Source of the DNA: Chryseobacterium formosense
GTDB lineage: Bacteria > Bacteroidota > Bacteroidia > Flavobacteriales > Weeksellaceae
DNA length: 64,000 nucleotides
Direction: 5' to 3'
Assembly (NCBI RefSeq): GCF_900116415.1
Contig: NZ_FPAP01000004.1
Location: 62,001 to 126,000 of the forward strand
The notes under the pieces are model-generated. The model had not been told where the DNA came from and did not search any database. It saw nothing but the letters and a program-made list of their open reading frames with translations. Shown piece by piece: positions 6,622 through 14,871 of the stretch. The position numbers and the translations under genes are program-made. Position 1 is the first letter of the stretch, and each line of letters starts with the position of its first letter.

Positions 6622-8363
6622 TGGTTAAGATTAAGATTAATGGTAAAACTTACTGTTGTACCCACATTCTTTTCACTGTCTACACTGATATTTCCCGAGT
6701 AAAGTTCCACGATTTCCTTGCAAAGACTTAAACCAAGACCTGCACCAAGATTTTCGACATCTTCAGATAAAACACCCTGATAATAAGGTTCAAATATTTT
6801 CTCAAGATCAGATTTAGAAATTCCAGCACCAGTATCACTGATTTTTGTTGACAATGAAACTGTATTATCATCTATTTTATCTGCTTTTGTTGTCACCGAA
6901 ATCTGACCGTTCTCTGTAAATTTATTAGCATTACCAAGAATATTCATAAAAACCTGATTAATCTTGGTGTTATCGGAATACACTTCAATGGAAGGATCGA
7001 TATTTTCGTTAACTACAAATTTATTGTTTCTTGTTTCTATATAAGGTTCAATGGAATTAAATATTGAAGTGAGCTCATTTTTAAGATTAAAAACTACTGG
7101 GACAAGCTTATTTTCCACATGCTGGTTTTTGGTATATTCCAGAATTTGATTGGCCTGCATTAAGAGTGTATTGTTTGTAAAGCTGATTGATTTCAAATAT
7201 TCTTTAATACTTTCATCAGACGTTTTTTTATTGATTTTTCTGATAAAAATTCCTATAATCTTCAAAGGTGATCTTAATTCATGACTCAGCATTCCAAGAA
7301 TTCTGTTTTTAAAATTCAGGTTTTCCTTTATCTGTTTGTTGGCATCATTCAGTCTCCATTCATAGATAAATGCCATTCTTGTAAAATACATAATAAGCAC
7401 AGAAACAATGAACATCAAAATCATCGCTCCGAAAACAAGATACGTTCTGATCTTATTACTTTCTGAATTGAGCTTGGCATATTCTTTTTCAAGATCTTTT
7501 TTAGAATCTTTTATGGCAAATTCATAAATATTCATTACCCCATTGCTATAAGCCAGAAGATTATTAAATATGGTATAAAATTTCCCGCTGTTGTTTTCCC
7601 TTTCAACTACATTTACCTGTATTTTTTTTACCTGTCCGGAATAATGATTCTGCACGAGATTCATAATACTGTCCATATCCGCTTTTATTGCCGATGCTTC
7701 AGGAACTTTGCCTTGTTTCACAGTAATAACCGTACTTTCTTTACGCACAGTTTCTTTGCCAGAAATCGCATCTCCTAAACGACCAAATAAACCTTTTTTC
7801 TTCACGGTATCTGAATACGTTTTGGTTTCTATATTAAAATCGTATTTGTCTAAATTATAATCTACATCGAGTTTTTTAATCTGAGGAAAAGCAGTCGGAG
7901 CTTTAAAACCGGAATTTGTCGAATAATTGTATGTTGAATCGATAAGCAGCTTGAGATTTTTACTGTCTAAAGAATCTTTTTTTTGTGATGATAAAATATT
8001 TTTAAGCTTAGGATATTTAGATTCATATTGATTAATACTTTCTAAATTTTCGCCAAGCTTATCCAAAGACTGAAAATAAGATTGCAAATTTCTTTCATCA
8101 GAGCCGGTAAGATATTTCTGAAGGAAATTCTGTGCATTTAAAAGCTCTTTTCTGGAATTATCAGTGAGATTTTCCAGAGAATGAATTTCTTTCAGCTGGT
8201 TTTCTATAAAAACTATATTTTTTCTATTGATAAACTCATTATAAAAAAAACCGGCTAAAATAAGCTGTATCAATAAAATGCAAAAGATAAGTGAATAATG
8301 AACAATTTTTCTTGACTTAAAATTCAATGATTTTATGCGATCATCCTTTGGTTTCGTATTCAT
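6618..8363 (-). CDS. Membrane sensor histidine kinase
   Basis: This 581-residue sensor has a first membrane segment at about residues 21-41 and a large extracytoplasmic domain (about 42-305) rich in Lys, Asn and Glu and partly coiled. A second membrane segment lies at about 307-327. The HisKA phospho-acceptor is at His361 (SHELRSPLKI), followed by a HATPase domain with the N-box NQVFMNILGNANKFT and G-boxes SDTGAG and GAGLGLS. It autophosphorylates and passes phosphate to the co-transcribed NarL-type regulator. The sensor domain resembles nothing I recognise. A TAATTTTG box sits at 8421-8428 on the minus strand, about 58 bp upstream. Confidence 0.93.
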   Translation of the reverse strand: MNTKPKDDRIKSLNFKSRKIVHYSLIFCILLIQLILAGFFYNEFINRKNIVFIENQLKEIHSLENLTDNSRKELLNAQNFLQKYLTGSDERNLQSYFQSLDKLGENLESINQYESKYPKLKNILSSQKKDSLDSKNLKLLIDSTYNYSTNSGFKAPTAFPQIKKLDVDYNLDKYDFNIETKTYSDTVKKKGLFGRLGDAISGKETVRKESTVITVKQGKVPEASAIKADMDSIMNLVQNHYSGQVKKIQVNVVERENNSGKFYTIFNNLLAYSNGVMNIYEFAIKDSKKDLEKEYAKLNSESNKIRTYLVFGAMILMFIVSVLIMYFTRMAFIYEWRLNDANKQIKENLNFKNRILGMLSHELRSPLKIIGIFIRKINKKTSDESIKEYLKSISFTNNTLLMQANQILEYTKNQHVENKLVPVVFNLKNELTSIFNSIEPYIETRNNKFVVNENIDPSIEVYSDNTKINQVFMNILGNANKFTENGQISVTTKADKIDDNTVSLSTKISDTGAGISKSDLEKIFEPYYQGVLSEDVENLGAGLGLSLCKEIVELYSGNISVDSEKNVGTTVSFTINLNLNQ

Positions 8364-8479
8364 GTATTAAAAGCTTTTCTTTATAATCTGCCGAGATCAA
8401 AAACTCCCAAAAACAGGCTACAAAATTAAACATTCTTCTAAAAACATCACTACCTTTAGATAAACAAACAGGTTTCAGC

Positions 8480-8557
8480 ATGAAAAGAGACCGCATATCT
8501 CAATCTCTACGTAAGCATATTATTTACTCAAACATTTTGAGGCAAAACCCGCTCTAA
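8480..8557 (+). CDS. Doubtful 25-residue basic small ORF
   Basis: ATG at 8480 opens 25 codons (MKRDRISQSLRKHII...) in the gap between the divergent histidine kinase gene and the pheS terminator. A TACCTTTA box lies 23 bp upstream on the same strand. There is no Shine-Dalgarno sequence and no recognisable family. It may be chance. Confidence 0.15.
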   Translation: MKRDRISQSLRKHIIYSNILRQNPL

Positions 8558-8598
8558 AACTTTCAGGGTGTGTGTGATTTTATAAAGTTAATAAAAAA

Positions 8599-8621
8599 AT
8601 CCTGTGAAATACTCACAGGAT
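8599..8621 (-). terminator. Terminator of pheS
   Basis: A 9-bp stem (ATCCTGTGA at 8599-8607 with 8613-8621) with a 5-nt loop is followed by a T-run on the minus strand. It lies 22 bp beyond the pheS stop codon. Confidence 0.85.
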
Positions 8622-8643
8622 CTGAATTTATTTTAAACTTAAT

Positions 8644-9654
8644 CTATAAAGTTTTAAACTGCTCTAAAGTTCTGATATCATTCTCGAAAAACATCCTGAT
8701 GTCGCTCATTTGGTAAAGAAGCATGACGATTCTTTCTATCCCCATTCCGAATGCATAACCTGAATATTTTTCAGAATCAATATTTACATTTTTCAGAACT
8801 GCAGGATCTACCATTCCGCAACCCATAATTTCCAGCCAGCCGGTTCCTTTTGTAATTCTGTAATCTGTTTCAGAATTCAGTCCCCAATACACATCAATTT
8901 CTGCGCTTGGTTCTGTAAAAGGGAAATAAGAAGGTCTCAATCTGATTTTCGACTTTCCGAAAAGCTCTGTGGTAAAAAACTGAATGGTCTGCTTCAGATC
9001 TGCAAAACTTACGTTTTCATCAATATATAAACCTTCAATCTGATGGAAAATACAGTGCGAACGAGAAGAAACAGCTTCATTTCTGAAAACTCTTCCCGGA
9101 GACAAAATTCTGATCGGCGGCTCATTTTCTTCCATATAACGTATCTGTACTGAAGAAGTATGCGTTCTCAACAAAATATCAGGATTCTGCTCAATAAAGA
9201 AAGTATCCTGCATATCTCTTGCCGGATGATATTCAGGAAGATTTAATGCTGTAAAATTATGCCAGTCATCTTCAATTTCAGGCCCGTCTGCAACAGCAAA
9301 ACCAATTGATTTGAAAATCTCAATAATTCTGTTTTTCACTAAATTGATCGGATGTCTCGAACCCAAATCCAATGGAAATGCAGGTCTTGTAAGATCTTCT
9401 TTTTCTAAGATAATAGAAGAAGCGGAAGCATTTTTTAAATCCTCCAGCTTTGTATTTACTGCCTGTTTAAGAGTATTGATCTTTTGCCCAAAATCTTTCT
9501 TCTGGTCATTCGGAACTTCTTTAAACTTTTCAAAAAAATCGTTCAGAATTCCTTTTTTACCATTATACCTGATTCGGAAGTTTTCTATTTCCTCTTTACT
9601 TGATGTACTGAAGTTATTAACCTCAACAAGCAATTCTTCTATCTTTTCTATCAT
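8644..9654 (-). CDS. pheS: Phenylalanine--tRNA ligase alpha subunit
   Basis: This 336-residue class II aminoacyl-tRNA synthetase alpha subunit charges tRNA-Phe as part of an alpha2-beta2 enzyme. The N-terminal 80 or so residues form the tRNA-binding coiled coil. The catalytic core follows, with DGPEIEDDWHNFTALNLPEYHPARD cut into recognisable pieces, motif 2 (FHQIEGLYIDE), GTGWLEIMGCGM, and motif 3 GMGIERIVMLLYQ near the C-terminus. The length is normal for the family. No pheT is nearby, which is common outside proteobacteria. A TATTTTTG promoter element is present 30 bp upstream, and a terminator follows. Confidence 0.97.
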   Translation of the reverse strand: MIEKIEELLVEVNNFSTSSKEEIENFRIRYNGKKGILNDFFEKFKEVPNDQKKDFGQKINTLKQAVNTKLEDLKNASASSIILEKEDLTRPAFPLDLGSRHPINLVKNRIIEIFKSIGFAVADGPEIEDDWHNFTALNLPEYHPARDMQDTFFIEQNPDILLRTHTSSVQIRYMEENEPPIRILSPGRVFRNEAVSSRSHCIFHQIEGLYIDENVSFADLKQTIQFFTTELFGKSKIRLRPSYFPFTEPSAEIDVYWGLNSETDYRITKGTGWLEIMGCGMVDPAVLKNVNIDSEKYSGYAFGMGIERIVMLLYQMSDIRMFFENDIRTLEQFKTL

Positions 9655-9683
9655 TGTTTTACCCTTTCAAAAAAATGTATTTG

Positions 9684-9691
9684 CAAAAATA
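9684..9691 (-). promoter_or_regulatory. pheS promoter -7 element
   Basis: The minus-strand sequence TATTTTTG matches the flavobacterial -7 consensus TAnnTTTG and ends 29 bp before the pheS ATG. A TTG (plus-strand CAA at 9717-9719) lies 25 bp further upstream, slightly beyond the usual 17-23 bp. Confidence 0.55.
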
Positions 9692-9732
9692 CGGTTTTCA
9701 GATTAAAAATCTGTTCCAAATTATCATAAAAA

Positions 9733-9756
9733 AATCTGCTTCGGCTGAAACAGATT
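9733..9756 (-). terminator. Terminator of the small membrane protein gene
   Basis: AATCTG...CAGATT stem with an inner TTC/GAA pair and a GGCT loop, followed by a T-run on the minus strand. It lies 24 bp past the stop codon of the 88-residue membrane protein. Confidence 0.75.
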
Positions 9757-9780
9757 CTGTATTTAATATTTAAAATTGTT

Positions 9781-10047
9781 TTAATTATAATCTAAAATTG
9801 TTGCCACAACACAGATGGTAACGGTAAAAGTGTTTATACCAAGAATCAGAAGATATTCATTCTTTCTTCTGACCACATTAATCAGACTGTAAAAAAATGC
9901 AAAAATGACAAAAAGCATTGATGGAATAGTAAGCAATTCTCCCAAAATCTGAATCGCCTGATTGCTATAAGAAAAATAGTAAACAACCTGAAGACTTAGC
10001 AAAAATATCATGCAGGCAAGACTGATAATTAATAGAGCTTTACTCAT
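9781..10047 (-). CDS. Small membrane protein of unknown function
   Basis: This 88-residue protein is almost entirely hydrophobic, with three membrane segments at about residues 4-27, 38-58 and 65-85 and a short positive stretch (NVVRRKN) between the last two. I do not recognise a family. It starts 14 bp after the YceI-lipoprotein gene on the same strand and shares its terminator, so the two are probably one transcript. No catalytic motif is visible. Confidence 0.7.
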   Translation of the reverse strand: MSKALLIISLACMIFLLSLQVVYYFSYSNQAIQILGELLTIPSMLFVIFAFFYSLINVVRRKNEYLLILGINTFTVTICVVATILDYN

Positions 10048-10061
10048 CAGATTTTTTGAAA

Positions 10062-10721
10062 CTATTTCTTCTCTAAAGCTTTCACTCTAATCTGAAGCGT
10101 CACTTCATTTTTTATAACTCCATTAGCAGCTGGAGACTGAAATTTCACCCCGAATTCTTCTCTCATAATGTCTTTTGGCTCTGTAGAAATGCTTACCACC
10201 CCTTCATTTATTGCAACATTTGCTTTAAACTGGGTTGGTTTTGTAATCCCTTTTACCGTCAGATTTCCGTCTAAAACAGTATTATAATCACCTTCAGCAG
10301 CCGGACTTACCTTTGTAATTTCATAAGAAGCCGTTGGAAATTTTTCCACTTCAAAAAAATCGACACTTTTAAGGTGACCATTCAATTTTTCAAGATCTTC
10401 TTTTTTATCTTTTAAATCTTCAGAAGTCAGAGAAGCCATATCTGCTACAAATTTTCCGCTTTCAAGCTTTCCGTCTTTCACCGTAACATCACCGCTTTCA
10501 AACTTTATCGTTCCGAAATGACTTGTATTTTCAGATTTGAAAATTTTATATCCTTTCCATTCTACATTACTGTTTAAAGTATCCAGTACAAACTTAGCAC
10601 CGTCTTTTGTAGTCGTTACTTCATTACCTTCACTGATTACAGGTTTTTCTTTAGAACACGAAACAATTACCAATGAAGTAAAAAAAGCAGGTATTGCGAG
10701 AGAGAATAATATTCTTTTCAT
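10062..10721 (-). CDS. YceI-family lipoprotein
   Basis: This 219-residue protein has a lipoprotein signal ending in VIVSC, with the lipidated Cys at residue 22. A YceI-type lipocalin-like beta-barrel follows. Visible signs are 'KFVLDTLNSNVEWKGYKIF', the repeated Leu/Lys-rich 'SGDVTVKDGKLESG', HLKSVDFFEVEKFPTASYEI (quoted to 20 residues), and a final long strand 'NEVTLQIRVKAL'. YceI proteins bind isoprenoid or polar lipids and are often stress- or acid-inducible; they sit in the periplasm or, as here, on a membrane anchor. It is co-directional with the small membrane protein and divergent from the ABC ATPase gene. Confidence 0.9.
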   Translation of the reverse strand: MKRILFSLAIPAFFTSLVIVSCSKEKPVISEGNEVTTTKDGAKFVLDTLNSNVEWKGYKIFKSENTSHFGTIKFESGDVTVKDGKLESGKFVADMASLTSEDLKDKKEDLEKLNGHLKSVDFFEVEKFPTASYEITKVSPAAEGDYNTVLDGNLTVKGITKPTQFKANVAINEGVVSISTEPKDIMREEFGVKFQSPAANGVIKNEVTLQIRVKALEKK

Positions 10722-10782
10722 TTTTATTCGAATTTTACAAGGCTAAATTACTAAAAATATGCCAGTCTTCTTTTAAAACCCT

Positions 10783-10790
10783 TATTTTTG
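10783..10790 (+). promoter_or_regulatory. Promoter -7 element 4 nt before the ABC ATPase start
   Basis: TATTTTTG matches TAnnTTTG and ends only 4 nt before the ATG at 10795. Transcription would begin at or next to the start codon, which predicts a leaderless mRNA. No clear -33 TTG is seen. Confidence 0.5.
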
Positions 10791-10794
10791 CACT

Positions 10795-11730
10795 ATGCTA
10801 TTAGAGATAAACAACTTATACTTTTCTCATTCTCAGGAAAAACCACTTTTTCAAAACCTCAATCTGAAACTGGATGAAGGTAAAATCATTGCTTTGGCTG
10901 GTGAAAGTGGATGTGGGAAATCAACGTTATTGAGTCTCATCTACGGATTGCTCGATTGGGATCAAGGTGAAATTATTTTCGACAGCAGAAAACTGATGGG
11001 GCCAAAAGGGAATCTCGTTCCCGGCGAACCCGACATGAAATTTGTTGCCCAGAATTTCGATCTGATGCCTTATGCCACTGTTGCAGACAACGTAGGGAAA
11101 TTTATTTCTAATATCAATTTAGCCAAGAAAAAAGAAAAGGTTTTAGAACTTCTGGATGTAGTAGGTTTGGTTGAATTTGCCAATGTCTTACCAAAATATC
11201 TAAGCGGCGGACAACAGCAGAGAGTGGCCATAGCAAGAGCACTTTCTGTTCTTCCGAAATTACTTTTACTGGATGAACCTTTCAGCAATCTTGATTTTGC
11301 AAGAAAAATTGAACTTCGTGAGAAACTTTTCCGATATGTAAAAGAAAATAATATATCCTTGGTGATTTCGACTCACGAATTGCAGGACATTATCCCGTGG
11401 ACTGACCAGATTATTGTTCTTCAAAGCGGAAGACTCATTCAGAATGACACGGCCGAAGAGACATACAAGAACCCTTACAATCCTTACGTGGCAAAACTTT
11501 TCGGAGAAGTAAATATTTTTACGGAATTGGAAATTTCAGAATTGGAAATTTCAAGGTTTTATTATTATCCGCATCAGATCAGAGTTTCTGAAAATGGTTT
11601 TGAGGCTGAAGTTTTAGAAAGCAGGTTTGCAGGAAATCATTACTGGAACAAGATCAGATTTAAAAATAAAGAAATTGTGATGTTTTCCAGTTATCAGCTT
11701 CAGAATTCTATTCAAATAAATTTCGAATAA
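10795..11730 (+). CDS. ABC transporter ATP-binding protein (orphan)
   Basis: This 311-residue ATPase has Walker A GESGCGKST at residues 36-44, a Q-loop in 'FVAQNFDLMPYATV', signature LSGGQQQR, Walker B LLLLDEPF and an H-loop 'STHE'. About 85 residues after the nucleotide-binding domain look like a TOBE-type beta domain. That resembles the importers of the spermidine/putrescine and iron(III) group. No permease or binding-protein gene lies next to it, so the substrate cannot be inferred and the protein must work with a distant partner. It is read from a promoter whose -7 box is 4 nt before the ATG. Confidence 0.88.
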   Translation: MLLEINNLYFSHSQEKPLFQNLNLKLDEGKIIALAGESGCGKSTLLSLIYGLLDWDQGEIIFDSRKLMGPKGNLVPGEPDMKFVAQNFDLMPYATVADNVGKFISNINLAKKKEKVLELLDVVGLVEFANVLPKYLSGGQQQRVAIARALSVLPKLLLLDEPFSNLDFARKIELREKLFRYVKENNISLVISTHELQDIIPWTDQIIVLQSGRLIQNDTAEETYKNPYNPYVAKLFGEVNIFTELEISELEISRFYYYPHQIRVSENGFEAEVLESRFAGNHYWNKIRFKNKEIVMFSSYQLQNSIQINFE

Positions 11731-11848
11731 GACTTTTACAATTTAAAGTCCAATTAAATAAATAACCCACACACTTAATGTTAGTATGTGGATAATTTTC
11801 AATGAATTAGCAAAATCTAATCAGAATATTTTTCTATTTTTGTAAGAC

Positions 11849-11958
11849 AACAGCATAAGGAAATTTTTGGTTAATTCTCTTTCTGCCTTCCGGACCGAAA
11901 TTAGCAATCAGCAATCAGGTCTTCGAAAGATTACTCTGTCCAACTCTTTCCTTTTTTT
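11849..11958 (+). ncRNA. Candidate structured small RNA between convergent genes
   Basis: A TATTTTTG promoter-like box (11835-11842) is followed by about 110 nt with no reading frame of note. The segment can fold with an outer stem (GGAAA 11859-11863 with TTTCC 11947-11951; TTGG 11867-11870 with CCAA 11940-11943; a 3-nt internal loop between). It ends in seven Ts (11952-11958), like an intrinsic terminator. It lies in the 226-bp gap between the ABC ATPase gene and the convergent zinc-ribbon gene. I could not match it to SRP RNA, 6S RNA or a known riboswitch by eye. This is a prediction only. Confidence 0.35.
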
Positions 11959-12289
11959 ATGCCTTCTTCACAAATTCAGACTTTAGAGCCATGGATCCAA
12001 AACCATCAATTTTACAATCAATATTATGATCGCTGTCTGGTCTTAAACGGATATTTTTAACTTTTGTTCCTGCCTTTACCGGTTTTGGAGCTCCTTTTAC
12101 AGGAAGATCTTTGATAACCACTACAGAATCACCATCTTTTAGTTCATTCCCATTTGAATCCAAAATCTTTTCAGAGTCATCACTTTCTGCAGGATTCCAC
12201 TCATTGAAACACTGAGAACAAACCATCAAACCGTCTTGCTCATACGTAAATTCGGAACTACATTTCGGACAAATTACTACGTCGCTCAT
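11957..12289 (-). CDS. PhnA/YjdM-family zinc-ribbon protein
   Basis: This 110-residue protein has an N-terminal zinc ribbon, '[22 protein letters not shown]', followed by a YjdM/PhnA domain with '[19 protein letters not shown]' and '[19 protein letters not shown]'. The family was named for an E. coli gene near the phosphonate genes, but it is not required for phosphonate use and its role is unknown. No phosphonate genes are nearby. A TACCTTTG promoter box lies 16 bp upstream (12306-12313, minus strand). Confidence 0.88.
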   Translation of the reverse strand: MSDVVICPKCSSEFTYEQDGLMVCSQCFNEWNPAESDDSEKILDSNGNELKDGDSVVVIKDLPVKGAPKPVKAGTKVKNIRLRPDSDHNIDCKIDGFGSMALKSEFVKKA

Positions 12290-12305
12290 TTTTTATTAAT
12301 TTTTG

Positions 12306-12313
12306 CAAAGGTA
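12306..12313 (-). promoter_or_regulatory. Promoter -7 element for the PhnA/YjdM gene
   Basis: The minus-strand sequence TACCTTTG matches TAnnTTTG exactly and ends 16 bp before the ATG. No TTG is visible at the expected distance upstream, because a palindromic repeat occupies that DNA. Confidence 0.45.
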
Positions 12314-12341
12314 GTATTTTGGGCGGGAAGATGGAAGTTTC

Positions 12342-12406
12342 GCTCCTCCGGAGCTCTGCTTTTCCATTTGCTGCAATTCTCTACAAAGGTTTCGCTCCTA
12401 CGGAGC
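12342..12406. repeat. Two GCTCC(T/A)CGGAGC-type dispersed palindromes
   Basis: The 13-nt palindromes GCTCCTCCGGAGC (12342-12354) and GCTCCTACGGAGC (12394-12406) are each preceded by TTTC. The second form recurs exactly at 63401-63413 and 63451-63463, and almost exactly at 63544-63556. They look like a small REP-like dispersed repeat. The rest of this 282-bp gap is low-complexity AATTTTGAATTTT tandem sequence. Confidence 0.7.
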
Positions 12407-12516
12407 TGCACTTCGCAATCATTTACTTTACCAATCTTTACTCCTTCGAAACAGGGATTTCAAATTTTGAATTTTAAATTTTGAATTTTGAATTTCAAAA
12501 CCTCAAACTTAAAACT

Positions 12517-12545
12517 TTGAACCTTAAACTAATTTCGTATTTTTG
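12517..12545 (+). promoter_or_regulatory. Promoter of the rRNA methyltransferase gene
   Basis: TTG at 12517-12519, an 18-bp spacer and TATTTTTG at 12538-12545 make a full match to the flavobacterial consensus TTG-N17-23-TAnnTTTG. The ATG follows 26 bp later. Confidence 0.75.
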
Positions 12546-12571
12546 CAGATTCAAACAGCTTACAGCAATTT

Positions 12572-13777
12572 ATGGAATTAATTCACAGAAACCTGGCAAT
12601 CGGTATTCACGATGCTCTTCAGGAAACATTTTTCGAAAAAAATAAATACGCAGACAAAGTAATCGAAAGACTTTTGAAAGCCAACAGAAAATGGGGAAGC
12701 CAGGACAGAGCCGTAGTTTCTGAGATTTTCTATAACATTATCCGTTGGAAAAAACGTCTTGAATACTATATGGGTGAAGGCGTAAAACCCAATAATATCT
12801 ACAAACTGATTCTTGCCTATTTACTTTGGAGCAAAACCAATTATAAAAAATTTGAAGAATTTGACGGAATTAAAATCGCCGATATTCTTACAAAACTTAA
12901 AAAAGGAACCGTTCCCACAAAAGCAATCGAGCATTCTATCCCTGAATGGCTTGCCGAAACTTTAGAAAAAGAATTGGGGGCAAAATGGGAAAAAGAGATG
13001 ATTTCGTTGAACGAGCAAGCTCCAACTATACTGAGAGCCAACTCCCTAAGAACTACAACAAAAGAATTGATTTCTGATCTTGCCGATGAAAATGTGGTTT
13101 CTTACCCCATCAGAAATTACCCTGATGCGGTACAGCTTGAGGAAAAGAAAAATGTATTTCTTACAACTGCTTTCAAAGAAGGTTTGTTTGAAGTTCAGGA
13201 TGCGTCGTCCCAAAAAATCGGTTATTTCCTTGATGTAAAAGAAGGGCAAAGAGTTGTTGATGCTTGCGCAGGAGCGGGTGGAAAAACACTTCATTTAGCT
13301 GCTTTAATGCAAAATAAAGGTCAGATTATCGCTTTGGATATTTTTGAATGGAAATTGGCAGAACTAAAACGCCGCGCAAAAAGAGCCGGAGCTCATAATA
13401 TTGAAACAAGAGTAATTTCTGATACGAAAGTAATCAAGCGTCTTCACGATAAGGTAGACAGACTTCTGATTGATGCGCCATGTTCAGGTTTAGGAGTTTT
13501 AAAGAGAAATCCGGACAGCAAGTGGAAAATCGATCAGGATTTCATCGACCGAATTAAAAAAGAGCAGCAGCAAATCATTCAGGATTATTCTAAAATGCTT
13601 AAAGTTGGTGGTAAAATGGTCTATGCAACGTGTTCTATTCTACCTTCTGAAAATAATAAGCAGGTTGAAGAATTCATCACAAACAATCCTAATTATAAAA
13701 TGATCAAAGACGAAAAAGTAATGCCGAGTGAAGGCTATGACGGTTTCTACATGGCTTTGATTGAAAGGGTTTCTTAA
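12572..13777 (+). CDS. RsmB/NOP-family 16S rRNA m5C methyltransferase
   Basis: This 401-residue protein has an N-terminal NusB/RsmB-like helical region (about 1-150) and a SAM-dependent methyltransferase domain. The catalytic domain shows the SAM loop DACAGAGGKTLHLAAL, the DAPCSGLGVLKRNPDSKW motif IV, and YATCSILPSENNKQ motif VI. The two Cys of motifs IV and VI are the base-releasing and nucleophilic cysteines of RNA m5C methyltransferases. The target is probably 16S rRNA (RsmB-type, C967), although RsmF-like use is not excluded. It has its own consensus promoter and ends just before a strong convergent terminator. Confidence 0.9.
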   Translation: MELIHRNLAIGIHDALQETFFEKNKYADKVIERLLKANRKWGSQDRAVVSEIFYNIIRWKKRLEYYMGEGVKPNNIYKLILAYLLWSKTNYKKFEEFDGIKIADILTKLKKGTVPTKAIEHSIPEWLAETLEKELGAKWEKEMISLNEQAPTILRANSLRTTTKELISDLADENVVSYPIRNYPDAVQLEEKKNVFLTTAFKEGLFEVQDASSQKIGYFLDVKEGQRVVDACAGAGGKTLHLAALMQNKGQIIALDIFEWKLAELKRRAKRAGAHNIETRVISDTKVIKRLHDKVDRLLIDAPCSGLGVLKRNPDSKWKIDQDFIDRIKKEQQQIIQDYSKMLKVGGKMVYATCSILPSENNKQVEEFITNNPNYKMIKDEKVMPSEGYDGFYMALIERVS

Positions 13778-13798
13778 ATTTTATTTAAAATAAATTAT

Positions 13799-13827
13799 AA
13801 AACTACTCTATTTTTTGGAGTAGTTTT
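13799..13827. terminator. Bidirectional terminator
   Basis: A perfect 10-bp stem AAAACTACTC/GAGTAGTTTT (13799-13808 with 13818-13827) lies between the convergent methyltransferase gene and the secreted-protein gene. The latter's stop codon lies inside the stem. Confidence 0.85.
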
Positions 13828-14753
13828 TTGTTGATTCTATAAATATAAATCACATCACTTCGGAATGGAATTATTACAATTTTATTTGATATTTTATCTT
13901 TATTCAGTCTAAAAGGATAAAAATCACTAATGTTTTCATCCAGTTTCTGTGAAGAAGTATTTTCTTCTCTTCCATCAAAATAGGTAAAACAATCAGAATC
14001 ATGAAAAACAATAAAGAAATCATTCCAAGTATTTTCAATGTAATATTTAAAATCTTTTATCGTAAATTTTTCAGTTTCAAGCTTAAAATAGTTTCCATTA
14101 TTTGGCGGAACATCATTAAATCCAAACACAAACTCTCCATTCTTCCATGAGATTTTTGTTTTTAAAAAACCATTATTCAATAATTCTACTTCAGTCTTAA
14201 TTATTTCATTAACTAAATCTGATTGCTTTCGGATAATTTTCCGGATAAAATCATCCGAATTAGCAAGAACAGGAATTTGGTTATCATCATTATAAAAGTA
14301 ATTTACAGGAATTAATGACTTATTTAGCTTTTTCTTATTAATAATCGAATATTCTACTAATTTCAAAAAATCGATTACCTCAATATTATCATCAATAATT
14401 CTTACCGCTAATCCATTTTCATTACTTTTCATAACACCTCCATCTCTTAGACCTAAAACTTTATAATTAGAATTATTGTTTTCTAAAATTTTTATTTTTT
14501 GTAAAAAATAATCCTTTTCATACTCAATCATTAAAGTGTCTTTAAAATTTAATCTATCTGCAATAATTTCAGAAAGCTTTCCAATAATATGAATTTTCAT
14601 TTCCTGAGATTCTATCGTTTTATCTCCAAAATTAAATTGTGATCGGAAAAAAGTTTTTACATTTCCGAATTTCTCAACTCTAAATTTCGCTTTATGAGCA
14701 CTATAATAATTTGAAAAAATTAAAAATATTATTAAAGAGAAAAAAGGTTTCAT
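13803..14753 (-). CDS. Secreted protein of unknown function
   Basis: This 316-residue protein has a signal peptide (MKPFFSLIIFLIFSNYYSAH) and a mature part rich in Lys, Asn, Ile and Phe. I recognise no domain. A mid region with 'VRIIDDNIEVIDFLKLVEYSI' and a late 'NTWNDFFIVFHDSDCFTYFDG' suggest a globular, mostly beta protein. It is transcribed alone, toward the methyltransferase gene, and is AT-richer than its neighbours. That fits a weakly conserved accessory gene. Confidence 0.65.
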   Translation of the reverse strand: MKPFFSLIIFLIFSNYYSAHKAKFRVEKFGNVKTFFRSQFNFGDKTIESQEMKIHIIGKLSEIIADRLNFKDTLMIEYEKDYFLQKIKILENNNSNYKVLGLRDGGVMKSNENGLAVRIIDDNIEVIDFLKLVEYSIINKKKLNKSLIPVNYFYNDDNQIPVLANSDDFIRKIIRKQSDLVNEIIKTEVELLNNGFLKTKISWKNGEFVFGFNDVPPNNGNYFKLETEKFTIKDFKYYIENTWNDFFIVFHDSDCFTYFDGREENTSSQKLDENISDFYPFRLNKDKISNKIVIIPFRSDVIYIYRINKKLLQKIE

Positions 14754-14821
14754 GTTTTTAGTTTAAACGGTAAACGTAATTCTAAAAGTAATATTTTACA
14801 TCTAAACTGTTGTAAGGAGAT

Positions 14822-14852
14822 TTGACAAATCATCAACTATCAATTATCTTTG
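14822..14852 (+). promoter_or_regulatory. Promoter of the PNGase F-like gene
   Basis: TTG at 14822-14824, a 20-bp spacer and TATCTTTG at 14845-14852 form a full match to TTG-N17-23-TAnnTTTG. The ATG is at 14872. Confidence 0.8.
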
Positions 14853-14871
14853 TAAAAACCATCGATTCATT

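Noticed and set aside
11860..11950. SRP RNA on the minus strand (GGTCCGGAAGGCAG)
   Set aside because: The conserved GGAAGCAGC part of the Ffh-binding loop is missing and the outer stem does not fit that strand; left as an unidentified small-RNA candidate on the plus strand.
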